From an uncultured Pseudomonadales bacterium (GTDB lineage Bacteria > Pseudomonadota > Gammaproteobacteria > Pseudomonadales > Azotimanducaceae): a DNA stretch of 64,000 bases. Below are positions 14,428 through 23,009 of the stretch, piece by piece. Positions within the stretch are counted from its first letter, which is position 1, and every line of letters starts with the position of its first letter. Below the pieces are notes generated by a model that was given only the letters and a program-made list of their open reading frames with translations, did not search any database and was not told the origin of the DNA. The stretch lies in assembly GCA_937921865.1 (NCBI GenBank), contig CAKZWF010000020.1, forward strand, positions 62,001 through 126,000, given 5' to 3'. Position numbers and translations under genes: made by a program.

Positions 14428-16062
14428 ATGAGTGAAGAGGCCACAGACTTTATCCGTCAGCGAATCAGGCAGGATCTGGATCAGGGTGCAGTCGAAGGTG
14501 GTGTGGTAACCCGTTTCCCGCCGGAGCCTAACGGCTATCTGCATATTGGTCATGCCAAATCGATCTGCCTGAACTTCGGCGTTGCCAGAGAGTTTGGTGG
14601 CTACACTTACCTGCGTTTTGACGACACCAATCCTGCCAAGGAAAGCGATGAATATGTTGAGTCGATCAAGCGCGATGTGGCCTGGCTTGGCTACGACTGG
14701 GGCAGCCATTTAACTCACGCCTCTGACTATTTTGATCAGCTCTATAACTTTGCGGTGGAGCTGATCGAGCGGGGTAAAGCCTTTGTCTGTTCGCTCAGCG
14801 GTGAAGAGATCCGAGCCAGTCGCGGCACGCTCACCGAACCCGGCACAGACAGCCCCTATCGAAGCCGCAGTATTGAAGAAAACCTCGATCTGTTTGCCCG
14901 CATGAAGGCCGGAGAATTTGCCGATGGCGAACACGTGCTCAGGGCGAAGATCGACATGGCCTCAGCCAATGTGAATCTGCGTGATCCGGTCATCTACCGG
15001 ATCCGACATGTTGAACACCAGCGCACGGGTGATCGCTGGGTCGTGTATCCGATGTATGACTTCACCCACTGTATCTGTGATGCGCTGGAAGGCATCACTC
15101 ACTCGCTGTGTACGCTCGAGTTTCAGGATCACCGCCCGCTCTACGACTGGGTGCTGGACAACATCAACATCAATTTCCATCCGCCGCAGATCGAATTTTC
15201 GCGTCTGGCGCTGGAGCATACGGTGATGAGTAAACGCCTGCTGAACCAGATGGTTGACGATGCTGTGGTCAGTGGCTGGGACGATCCGCGCATGCCGACC
15301 ATCGCGGGTTTGCGTCGCCGCGGTGTGCCAGCCGCCGCAATTCGGGACTTCTGTAAGCGCATTGGCATCACCAAGCAGGACGGACTGGTAGAGATGGCGC
15401 TGCTGGACTTCTGTATCCGCCAGGTACTCGAGAAGAGCGCACCGCGCGGTATGAGTGTGCTGGATCCGCTGCCGGTTACTCTCACCAACTACCCTGATGA
15501 TGGCGAAACTTTGGAAGCTGCCTGGCACCCTCAGAATGCGGAACTCGGCAACAGGGCTCTGAGCTTTTCCAGGCAGCTGTATATCGAACGCGAAGACTTC
15601 AGCGAGGAACCACCAAAAGGGTTCAAGCGGCTGTCACCCGGTGGCCTGGTGCGCTTGCGTTATGGCTTCATTATCCAGTGTGACGAGGTTATCAAAGATG
15701 CTGACGGTGCGATTGTCGAGCTGCGTTGTCGCTACTTCCCGGAATCGAAGAGCGGTAGTGACACCAGCGGGCTGAAACCCAAAGGGGTCATTCACTGGGT
15801 CGATGCGGCCAGCGCACAACCGGTCACGCTGCGACTCTACCAGCAGCTGTTCACCGATCCGGTGCCGGATCTTGATGATCTGGCGAGCGCGCTCAACCCT
15901 GATTCGGTAGTGGAATTCTCCGGTTTTGTTGAAGCCGCCGTTGCCAGCAGTGAAATGCAGCACTTTCAGTTCGAACGGCTGGGTTATTACGCTCGAGACT
16001 CGGAGTTGGCCGATACCTTCAACAGGACGGTGACGCTTCGGGACAGTTACAAACCTGGTTGA
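14428..16062 (+). CDS. glnS: Glutaminyl-tRNA synthetase
   Basis: A class Ic synthetase of 544 residues that charges tRNA-Gln. The ATP-binding HIGH motif is at residues 39-42 in PPEPNGYLHIGHAK, and the second signature is VMSKR at 266-270. EGITHSLCTLEFQDHRPLYDW is the GlnRS/GluRS catalytic block, and the C-terminal half is the anticodon-binding beta-barrel pair (from about residue 340). Length and motif order are as in E. coli. ATG 14428 is chosen over TTG 14416. Its presence implies direct Gln-tRNA synthesis. The stop lies 13 nt before the suggested start of the GH3-like gene. Confidence 0.97.
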   Translation: MSEEATDFIRQRIRQDLDQGAVEGGVVTRFPPEPNGYLHIGHAKSICLNFGVAREFGGYTYLRFDDTNPAKESDEYVESIKRDVAWLGYDWGSHLTHASDYFDQLYNFAVELIERGKAFVCSLSGEEIRASRGTLTEPGTDSPYRSRSIEENLDLFARMKAGEFADGEHVLRAKIDMASANVNLRDPVIYRIRHVEHQRTGDRWVVYPMYDFTHCICDALEGITHSLCTLEFQDHRPLYDWVLDNININFHPPQIEFSRLALEHTVMSKRLLNQMVDDAVVSGWDDPRMPTIAGLRRRGVPAAAIRDFCKRIGITKQDGLVEMALLDFCIRQVLEKSAPRGMSVLDPLPVTLTNYPDDGETLEAAWHPQNAELGNRALSFSRQLYIEREDFSEEPPKGFKRLSPGGLVRLRYGFIIQCDEVIKDADGAIVELRCRYFPESKSGSDTSGLKPKGVIHWVDAASAQPVTLRLYQQLFTDPVPDLDDLASALNPDSVVEFSGFVEAAVASSEMQHFQFERLGYYARDSELADTFNRTVTLRDSYKPG

Positions 16063-16075
16063 AAGGAAAAGTCTC

Positions 16076-18238
16076 ATTTCTCGATCTCCGGAACTGCCCG
16101 TTTATCGGGATCCACAGCGGCCCATAGAGGAACGTCTGGAACGTCTGCTCGGGGAGATGACGGTTACAGAAAAGATTGCTCAGCTATCGGCCGTCCGCGT
16201 TGCTGATCTGATTACAGCTGGTGAGCTTGATACGGAAAAGCTGGCACAACGACTGTCATTCGGCACTGCAGCTGTAACCGGAGTATCTTCAATACCTGAC
16301 ATCGATCCTGCACGTTATCTGGCCGTGTGTGGCAGGTTGCAGAGCTATCTGGACGGCCAGACCCGGCTGGGCATCCCGGCGTTTATCTGTGAAGGCCCGC
16401 ACTCCCAGCAGGGTTTGTTTAACGGTGATCTGATCCCACCAGCGATTGCGATGGCGGCCAGTTTCGATACTGCGCTGGTGAGGGAAATGGCTGGTGAACT
16501 GCGTGCTCAGCTGTCTGCGCTGGGAGTCAGTCAGATTCTGGCACCGGGGCTGGCTGTCGTGCGTGCACCTCACTGGATGGGATTGTCCGGTAGTTTTGGC
16601 GCTCAACCTTATCTTGTAGGACGTATGGGCGTCGCTTATCTGCGTGGCATGCGGGGTGAAACTGACCAGGGCAATGTTCTGGCGACCGCAATGAGCTTTG
16701 TCACGGCTTCAAGTCATCCTGCGGGTGAAGCTCAGGGTGGCGTACATCTGGGCCGTCGTGAACTTCGGGAAATTCTGGCTGAGCCGTTTGCCGCCGCGAT
16801 TCGCGAGGCAGGCCTGAGCGGCATTGTCACGGCTGATACCACAATCGACGGCATCGCCTGTACCGGTGCACCTGAGGTATTGAGCGATCTGTTGAGAACG
16901 GAGCTGGGTTTCCGAGGGCTTGTGGTCAGCGCTGCAAATGGCGTGCGAAATCTGATCGAACGGCATCGAGTAGCCGCTGATGAGCTGTCGGCAACCGCAC
17001 TCGCGCTGAGTGCTGGTGTCGATGTTGAACTCAGTGGCGGTTGTTATTCGGCAACCCTGGAAGATGCGCTCGAAGGGCAGCTGATAAACATCGAAGCGCT
17101 GGATACGGCAGTTCGACGAGTTCTGTGGCAGAAGCTGCAGATCGGTCTGCTGGATGATCAACCGGTAAAATCCGTTGCTGATGCTGCATCAGCAGGTGTG
17201 GAACCAGACTCCGAGACTCCGGCAGCTGGGGCTGACTCTGACTGTGAAGAACAGCTGAGCCGCCTTGCCGCACGCTTGGCTGATGAAGCGGTGGTGCTGG
17301 TGAAAAACACGCTTGGCGCACTGCCGTTGTCGACAGACGTTCGTCTGGCCCTTTATGGTGATGATATCTCAGCGTTGGCAAATGCGCTGTCAGTTGCCGG
17401 TCTGGTCGCAGGTGTACAGGTTGAGACTTCTCAGATTGCTGATCAGGCCGAAGTGCTGATCCCTTCCGGATGCGATGCAGCGATAGTCTGTCTTGAAGTT
17501 GAACCCACAGATGCAGGTGAATTGCCGAGATTTGGCGAGGCACAGCTGAATTTGCTGCGCGATCTGTTGGCCTGTGAGTTGCCGGTCAGTGTGGTGCTCA
17601 GCGGCACCAGCGCGTTTGCCATTGGGCTGTTGCCAGCAGAGCTTTCAGCAATTCTGATCAACTGGTCTCCGGGCGCCGTTGGGCTTGAGGCACTTGCGAA
17701 AGCGCTGGTGGGGAAGGTGAATCCATCCGGCCGGCTGCCGGTCGCAGTGCCTCAGTTCCCTGGCGAGTGGGCGACGCAGGCACCGCTGTTTGGATTTGGC
17801 CATGGCCTGACATACAGCCATTTTGAGTATGGAGAATTGCAGAGTGTGGACACTGTCGACACTCATGGTGCAATCGAAGTTTCGGTCGTGATCATCAATG
17901 AGTCGGAACTTGCAGGCACAGAAGTAGTTCAGCTGTACCTGCAGGATCTGGTGGCAGAGGTAACGCGGCCACTTCGGCAACTGGCTGGATTCCACCGGCT
18001 TGTGCTGGCGCCAGGCCAGGCCAAGCGGGTCGTGTTCCAGCTCGATGCCTCTCAGTTGGCCTACTACAACCGGAAACTCGAATATGTTGTCGAACCCGGG
18101 CGTATCGATCTGATGGTTGGGGCTTCCAGCACCGACATACGCAGCCGACGACGTTTGACCGTGCAGGGCGATCGTCGCCTGTTCAAACAGCAACAGCGAC
18201 TGGCAACCCAGTCGCACGATCAGGATATCTCGCCATGA
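16076..18238 (+). CDS. GH3-fold protein with lost active-site residues (probable pseudoenzyme)
   Basis: Domain order is that of family 3 beta-glucosidases: TIM-barrel, alpha/beta sandwich, and a C-terminal fibronectin-III-like domain (FGHGLTYSHFEYGEL and after). The conserved active-site positions are changed. The nucleophile motif (V)SDW reads GLVVSAANGV, with Ala (codon 16931-16933) for Asp. The Lys-His-Phe motif reads MSF (16691-16699). The sugar-binding DxxRDPRWGR-type stretch reads LAVVRAPHWMG. No ATG/GTG/TTG exists in frame between the stop at 16031 and ATG 16157, although family sequence (LPVYRDPQRPIEERLERLL) is encoded there; ATT 16076 behind AGGAAA is the best candidate start. Starting at ATG 16157 gives 693 residues without the first helix. 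The stop overlaps HMG-CoA lyase by 4 bp. Confidence 0.82.
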   Translation: MSRSPELPVYRDPQRPIEERLERLLGEMTVTEKIAQLSAVRVADLITAGELDTEKLAQRLSFGTAAVTGVSSIPDIDPARYLAVCGRLQSYLDGQTRLGIPAFICEGPHSQQGLFNGDLIPPAIAMAASFDTALVREMAGELRAQLSALGVSQILAPGLAVVRAPHWMGLSGSFGAQPYLVGRMGVAYLRGMRGETDQGNVLATAMSFVTASSHPAGEAQGGVHLGRRELREILAEPFAAAIREAGLSGIVTADTTIDGIACTGAPEVLSDLLRTELGFRGLVVSAANGVRNLIERHRVAADELSATALALSAGVDVELSGGCYSATLEDALEGQLINIEALDTAVRRVLWQKLQIGLLDDQPVKSVADAASAGVEPDSETPAAGADSDCEEQLSRLAARLADEAVVLVKNTLGALPLSTDVRLALYGDDISALANALSVAGLVAGVQVETSQIADQAEVLIPSGCDAAIVCLEVEPTDAGELPRFGEAQLNLLRDLLACELPVSVVLSGTSAFAIGLLPAELSAILINWSPGAVGLEALAKALVGKVNPSGRLPVAVPQFPGEWATQAPLFGFGHGLTYSHFEYGELQSVDTVDTHGAIEVSVVIINESELAGTEVVQLYLQDLVAEVTRPLRQLAGFHRLVLAPGQAKRVVFQLDASQLAYYNRKLEYVVEPGRIDLMVGASSTDIRSRRRLTVQGDRRLFKQQQRLATQSHDQDISP

Positions 18239-19155
18239 CTGAGGTCTGTGTAATGGAGGTCAGCCCACGCGATGGGTTGCAGAATGAATCTGCGGTGATC
18301 ACCACCGCAGACAAGCTGGCACTCATCGATCGCGCGCTTGCAGCCGGCGCCCGCCGGATTGAAGTGACGAGTTTTGTACATCCGGGCCGGGTACCGCAGA
18401 TGGCTGATGCCGAGGCTGTTTGTGCCAACCTGCCGCAACGAGGTGACGTACGCTACACCGGCCTGGTATTGAACTGGCGCGGCTATGAGCGACTGAAGGC
18501 AACCGGCCGCCTCGATGAAGTGGGTATTGTGGTTCCGGCGACCGACGTCTTTGGTGAGAGAAATCAGGGCACGAACGTTGCTGACAGCATTGTAATGGCT
18601 ACGGATATTATTCGTGACGCAAAGGCCAACGGCCTTTCTGCTCAGGCTACCATTGCTGTGGCTTTTGGTTGCCCGTTTACCGGCGACGTGCCGCCTGGCG
18701 CGGTCCTGGACATAGCCTGTGAGCTTGCTGACCAGGGTCCCTGTGAAATTGCCTTGGCGGATACCATCGGGGTCGCGGTGCCGATGCAGGTATCAGGGCT
18801 TTTTTCCAGCTTGCGGGAAAAACTGCCGCAGATGCCGCTGCGCGCGCACTTCCACGATACCCGCAATACCGGAATTGCGAATGCCTGTGCGGCTATCGCC
18901 GCCGGTGTGGCGACACTTGATGCCAGCATCGGTGGTATCGGCGGTTGTCCGTTTGCGCCCAATGCTTCCGGCAATGTGGCGACAGAAGATCTGGTCTACA
19001 TGCTGGATCGCAGCGGCATTGAGCATGATCTTGAACTGGAACAGTTGATCGACAGCGCCGGATGGCTGCAGGATCTGCTGGAAAAACCTTTGCCTTCCAT
19101 GTTGTTGAAAGCCGGACCATTTACCTTCGATGACAACCCGGAGGTGCAGCGATGA
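18235..19155 (+). CDS. mvaB: Hydroxymethylglutaryl-CoA lyase
   Basis: A 306-residue TIM-barrel lyase that splits 3-hydroxy-3-methylglutaryl-CoA into acetyl-CoA and acetoacetate, the last step of leucine and related branched-chain breakdown. Hallmarks are MEVSPRDGLQNE at the N-terminus (Asp/Arg of the active site), HFHDTRNTG (metal-binding His), and the signature Cys loop GGIGGCPFAPNASGNVATED. Its ATG overlaps the GH3-like stop by ATGA, and its own stop overlaps the next gene the same way, so it is the middle of a tight operon. Related citramalyl- or methylmalyl-CoA lyases share the fold, but the motifs fit HMG-CoA lyase best. Methylcrotonyl-CoA carboxylase and methylglutaconyl-CoA hydratase are not in the window. 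Confidence 0.92.
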   Translation: MTEVCVMEVSPRDGLQNESAVITTADKLALIDRALAAGARRIEVTSFVHPGRVPQMADAEAVCANLPQRGDVRYTGLVLNWRGYERLKATGRLDEVGIVVPATDVFGERNQGTNVADSIVMATDIIRDAKANGLSAQATIAVAFGCPFTGDVPPGAVLDIACELADQGPCEIALADTIGVAVPMQVSGLFSSLREKLPQMPLRAHFHDTRNTGIANACAAIAAGVATLDASIGGIGGCPFAPNASGNVATEDLVYMLDRSGIEHDLELEQLIDSAGWLQDLLEKPLPSMLLKAGPFTFDDNPEVQR

Positions 19156-20339
19156 GCGCAATAGGCCCGCTACACGATCTGCGAGTACTTGAACTTGGTC
19201 AGCTGATTGCCGGACCTTTCTGTGGCCAGCTGCTCGGTGATCTTGGTGCTGAAGTCATCAAAGTTGAAGCACCCGGACGTGGCGACCCGATGCGGGACTG
19301 GGGGCAGGGAGTCCCGGTCTGGTGGTCGGTGATTGCCCGCAACAAAAAATCTATTACGCTGGATTTGCGCCAGAGCGCCGGCCAGGCGCTGCTGCTCAAG
19401 CTGGTTGCGCAGGCTGATGTACTGATCGAAAACTTCCGACCCGGGACCATGGAGAAGTGGCAGCTTGGTTATGAGCAACTTGCTGCCGTAAATCCGGGAT
19501 TGATTATGGTCAGGGTGTCCGGTTTTGGTCAGACGGGTCCGTATGCTCAGCGTGCCGGTTATGGTTCGATTGGTGAAGCGATGGGCGGAATCCGCAACCT
19601 TGCTGGCGATCCGGATCGACCACCAAGTCGGGTCGGACTGTCGATTGGCGACTCGCTGGCCGCCACCTTTGCCTGCGTCGGAACACTGGCAGCGCTGCAC
19701 AGCCGAGAACGCAGCGGGCGAGGTCAGATTGTAGATTCTGCTATCTATGAAGCCGTGCTGGCGATGATGGAGTCTACGATTCCGGAGTTTACCGTCGGTG
19801 GTGTGATCCGTGAACGCAGCGGTGCAATTCTTCCCAAAATTGCTCCATCCAATGTGTATCCGACCGCCGAGGGCGAGATGATTGTCATGGGCGCGAATCA
19901 GGACTCTGTGTTTGCACGTTTGTGTGACGCGATGCAGCAGCCCCAGCTCAGCTCAGATGCCCGTTTTGAAAGTCATAGTGCGCGTGGTGAACATCAGCAG
20001 CTGCTGGATGAGATGATCGCTGACTGGTCGAAGGGTTTCGATGCCGATTCTCTGCTTGCCCTGCTGGAAAGACATGGTGTTCCAGCCGGACGTATCTATC
20101 GCGCACCTGACATGCTGAGCGATCCGCAGTTTCAGGCCAGGCAGGCCATTGTGAAGGTGGCTGATGAGACTTTCCCTGACCTGCAGATGCAGAACGTAGT
20201 GCCAAAGCTATCGGATACCCCGGGGGCGATAAGATGGAGTGGTCCCGGGCTGGGTGAGCATAACCAGGAAGTCTATAAGGAACTGCTCAACCTCAGTGAT
20301 GATGAGCTGGCGGGTTTTACCCGAGACGGCATAATCTGA
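19152..20339 (+). CDS. CaiB/BaiF family (class III) CoA-transferase
   Basis: A 395-residue class III CoA-transferase, which moves CoA between carboxylic acids through an aspartyl-CoA intermediate. The N-terminal Rossmann part reads LGDLGAEVIKVEAPGRGDPM, the catalytic Asp is Asp167 in VGLSIGDSLAA, and the C-terminal part has HGVPAGRIYRAPDMLSDPQF, typical of the family. ATGA overlap with mvaB suggests the two act in one pathway, perhaps activating a dicarboxylic acid (as SugC-type glutarate or citramalate transferases do). The acid used cannot be told from sequence. The transporter gene starts on the base after its stop. Confidence 0.9.
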   Translation: MSAIGPLHDLRVLELGQLIAGPFCGQLLGDLGAEVIKVEAPGRGDPMRDWGQGVPVWWSVIARNKKSITLDLRQSAGQALLLKLVAQADVLIENFRPGTMEKWQLGYEQLAAVNPGLIMVRVSGFGQTGPYAQRAGYGSIGEAMGGIRNLAGDPDRPPSRVGLSIGDSLAATFACVGTLAALHSRERSGRGQIVDSAIYEAVLAMMESTIPEFTVGGVIRERSGAILPKIAPSNVYPTAEGEMIVMGANQDSVFARLCDAMQQPQLSSDARFESHSARGEHQQLLDEMIADWSKGFDADSLLALLERHGVPAGRIYRAPDMLSDPQFQARQAIVKVADETFPDLQMQNVVPKLSDTPGAIRWSGPGLGEHNQEVYKELLNLSDDELAGFTRDGII

Positions 20340-21899
20340 GTGACTGCGGATATCAGTAGCGATGCTGATGGCGCTGTTGCCGGTGCGCATGAAGAGCAAT
20401 GGTTTGGCCACCCTCGTGGTCTGCTGGTGCTGTTCTTTGCCGAAATGTGGGAACGATTCAGTTTCTACGGCATGCGCGGACTGCTGGTATTCTATCTGAC
20501 CAAACACTTTCTGTTCGACGATGCCACCGCTACGGGGATTTATGCAACCTACGGCGCGATGGTTTACCTCACGCCGGTGATCGGCGGACTGATTGCTGAT
20601 CGTCTGTTGGGTTTCCGACGGGCGGTCATTTTTGGCGCGGTGCTGCTGTGTCTTGGTCATCTGGGTATGGCATATGAAGGGCAGGCGGCGGAGATCGTTG
20701 GCGGAATTGTGGTCCGGGATGACCTGGGACTGCAGGCCTTCTACCTGTCGATCGCGTTCATTATTGTTGGGGTGGGCTTCCTGAAACCCAGCATCTCCAG
20801 CATTGTCGGCCAGCTCTACTCTATTGATGATCCACGCCGGGATGCGGGCTTCACCCTCTTCTATATGGGCATCAATGTTGGTGCGACGGTGGCGGCCTTG
20901 ACCTGCGGGTATCTGGGTGAAACCTACGGCTGGGCTTATGGTTTTGGTCTTGCCGGTCTAGGCATGCTCAGCGGGCTGATCACTTTTGTGCGAGGCCAGC
21001 ATCTGTTTGCTGACGCTGGACTGCCGCCGAATCCCCGGCATCTGAGCAGTCGCAGTTTTGGCATCAGTCGGGAATGGCTCGTTTATGCAGGTGGGCTGGG
21101 CGGCATCGTTGCTGTCTGGCTGCTGGTGCAGCATCGCGAACTGGTAGGTCAACTGCTGTCAGTGACCAGTGCGGTGGCTGTTGGCGGGCTCATCTGGTTT
21201 TCCATCCAACGCTGCGCACCCGTCGAGCGTGATCGCATGCTTGTCGTGCTGTTGTTAACTGCAGTTTCGGTGGTGTTCTGGTCGTTGTTTGAACAGGCCG
21301 GCAGCACCATGAATCTGTTTGCGGATCGCAATGTGGATCGGGAAATCTACGGAACTACAATCCGCGCATCTCAACTGCAGTTTGTGAATCCGGCGTTCAT
21401 TATTCTGCTCGCACCGGTGATGTCTGCGCTCTGGCTGCAGCTCGGAAATCGCCACCTTGAACCGAGCACACCGATGAAGTTTGCTGTCGCAGTGCTGCTG
21501 GTTGGAGCCGGCTTTGCTGCGCTTGTCGTGGGTGCCCAGAGTGCAGGCGATTCCGGCAGAGTTGCACTGGGTTATCTGGTGTTCGCGTATTTTCTGCACA
21601 CGCTCGGTGAGCTGTGTCTTTCTCCGGTCGGGCTGTCTATGGTTACGCGTCTGTCTGTACCCAGGGTGTTGGGTCTGATGATGGGAGTCTGGTTTCTGTC
21701 GTCTTCCGTGTCTCATTATGTCGCCGGGCTGATCGCGGCGATGGCCAGTATCGAAGGTGGAAGCCAGGCGGCAAGTGTGGATTCACTGCAGGTTTATTCA
21801 ACAACATTTCTGCAGGTGGCAGAAATTGCCGCGGTTGTTGCGTTAGGGGTTCTGGTTCTTACACCAGTGCTAAAGCGCAGGATGCATGTCGAGAGCTGA
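20340..21899 (+). CDS. POT/PTR family proton-coupled peptide transporter
   Basis: A 519-residue major-facilitator protein with about 14 helices. The family signature ExxERFxYYG appears as EMWERFSFYGMR in helix 1, used for proton coupling in DtpA/PepT-type di- and tripeptide carriers; FYMGINVGATVAAL and the late ELCLSPVGLSMVTRLS also fit. GTG 20340 follows the CoA-transferase stop without a gap, so it is the last gene of this operon. Uptake of small peptides is expected; some family members take other substrates. It converges on the GST gene with no intervening base. Confidence 0.92.
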   Translation: MTADISSDADGAVAGAHEEQWFGHPRGLLVLFFAEMWERFSFYGMRGLLVFYLTKHFLFDDATATGIYATYGAMVYLTPVIGGLIADRLLGFRRAVIFGAVLLCLGHLGMAYEGQAAEIVGGIVVRDDLGLQAFYLSIAFIIVGVGFLKPSISSIVGQLYSIDDPRRDAGFTLFYMGINVGATVAALTCGYLGETYGWAYGFGLAGLGMLSGLITFVRGQHLFADAGLPPNPRHLSSRSFGISREWLVYAGGLGGIVAVWLLVQHRELVGQLLSVTSAVAVGGLIWFSIQRCAPVERDRMLVVLLLTAVSVVFWSLFEQAGSTMNLFADRNVDREIYGTTIRASQLQFVNPAFIILLAPVMSALWLQLGNRHLEPSTPMKFAVAVLLVGAGFAALVVGAQSAGDSGRVALGYLVFAYFLHTLGELCLSPVGLSMVTRLSVPRVLGLMMGVWFLSSSVSHYVAGLIAAMASIEGGSQAASVDSLQVYSTTFLQVAEIAAVVALGVLVLTPVLKRRMHVES

Positions 21900-22925
21900 C
21901 TACCCGATCAGAAATTTCAGGCAACGGCATTCCTCTAGTACTTCGTTCAGAAGTTTGTCAGCGCTTAGTTCCTGGTACTGGTTCTGCAGCGCCTGCAGTG
22001 AGCGGGCGTGGTGTTTCTGTGGCTTCTGGGTCCAGTCTCCGCTGCGCAACGTAACTGTGAACGACTCTGTCTGCTGCTTGATCGCTCGTTCGTTGGCGAC
22101 GCTCCAGGGCAGAAACAGGCCTGCGACCTGGTCGATCAGCAGTGGTTTCAACGTGGCCGACAGAGTCGACCAGGATTCAAAGTCTCCGGAGCTTTCCGGT
22201 GATGCCATACGCTTGATCCAGGCCAGCGTGTTCGGGGCCTGGTGTTCGAGGATGTTCCGCGGTGTGGGGTCACGATGAGTATTGTAGAGTTGTCCCCACA
22301 GCGCAAAATCAGCGAAAGCCGGTTGCCGTCCGAACAGGTACTCCCGCTGTGCAAAATGTGGTTCCAACAACGCCAGGGTATCTTTGAAAGAATCTTCAAT
22401 CTGCTGCGCTATTGCAGCTGACGAGCCAACAAACCACACCCTGTCGACCATACGCTCCCGTATTGTTCGGGCGGCTGCCGCGAGAGTCTGTTCATCCTGG
22501 CCTGGCGCCATCCGTTCGGCTAGGCGACGAGAGCAGGCCAGCTGATCGGCCTCGCGTGCCCAGCGGTAGTGAAACATCCATTTGTTGCCCCACTCATCAG
22601 CAAACTCCTCCAACAACGAACAGATGAATCTGCAGACGTGATCGCTCGGGTAGATAGAGGGCTCCGGATGCCTGGCTTCAATGGTCGTTATGATCGGGGT
22701 TGAGTCCTGAAGTGCCTGATCGTCTGGAGTGACCACCAGCGGGATCAGGGGCAGCCTGGCGTGCCGTTGATAGAGTTCGGGTACATCGGCGCGACTCAAC
22801 CATTGATGTGGCAATTGCTTGTAACGCAGATACGCGCGCACTTTCACCGAGTAAGGCGATTCTTCGGCGCCTATCACTTTGTAAGCAGCGCTCGTGTCGC
22901 CCGCAGTTGTGAAGTCTGCAGTCAT
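21900..22925 (-). CDS. Glutathione S-transferase family protein
   Basis: A 341-residue protein with an N-terminal thioredoxin-like GST domain (YKVIGAEESPYSVKVRAYL, residues about 15-33, where Ser/Pro/Tyr lie at the glutathione site) and a helical C-terminal domain (PAFADFALWGQLYNTHRDPTP near 225). At about 340 residues it is longer than the usual 200-230, with an extra C-terminal segment of about 70 residues ending in CRCLKFLIG. Family membership is confident; whether it is a detoxifying transferase or an isomerase/reductase is open. The stop abuts the peptide transporter stop on the other strand. Confidence 0.82.
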   Translation of the reverse strand: MTADFTTAGDTSAAYKVIGAEESPYSVKVRAYLRYKQLPHQWLSRADVPELYQRHARLPLIPLVVTPDDQALQDSTPIITTIEARHPEPSIYPSDHVCRFICSLLEEFADEWGNKWMFHYRWAREADQLACSRRLAERMAPGQDEQTLAAAARTIRERMVDRVWFVGSSAAIAQQIEDSFKDTLALLEPHFAQREYLFGRQPAFADFALWGQLYNTHRDPTPRNILEHQAPNTLAWIKRMASPESSGDFESWSTLSATLKPLLIDQVAGLFLPWSVANERAIKQQTESFTVTLRSGDWTQKPQKHHARSLQALQNQYQELSADKLLNEVLEECRCLKFLIG

Positions 22926-23009
22926 GTCAGACCCTCTCCCATGTCCGGGGTATCGTCTGCAGGCACCGTTATTTTGTCAAACGCGAGAATGTGAGTGGGG
23001 TTGTGGTTG

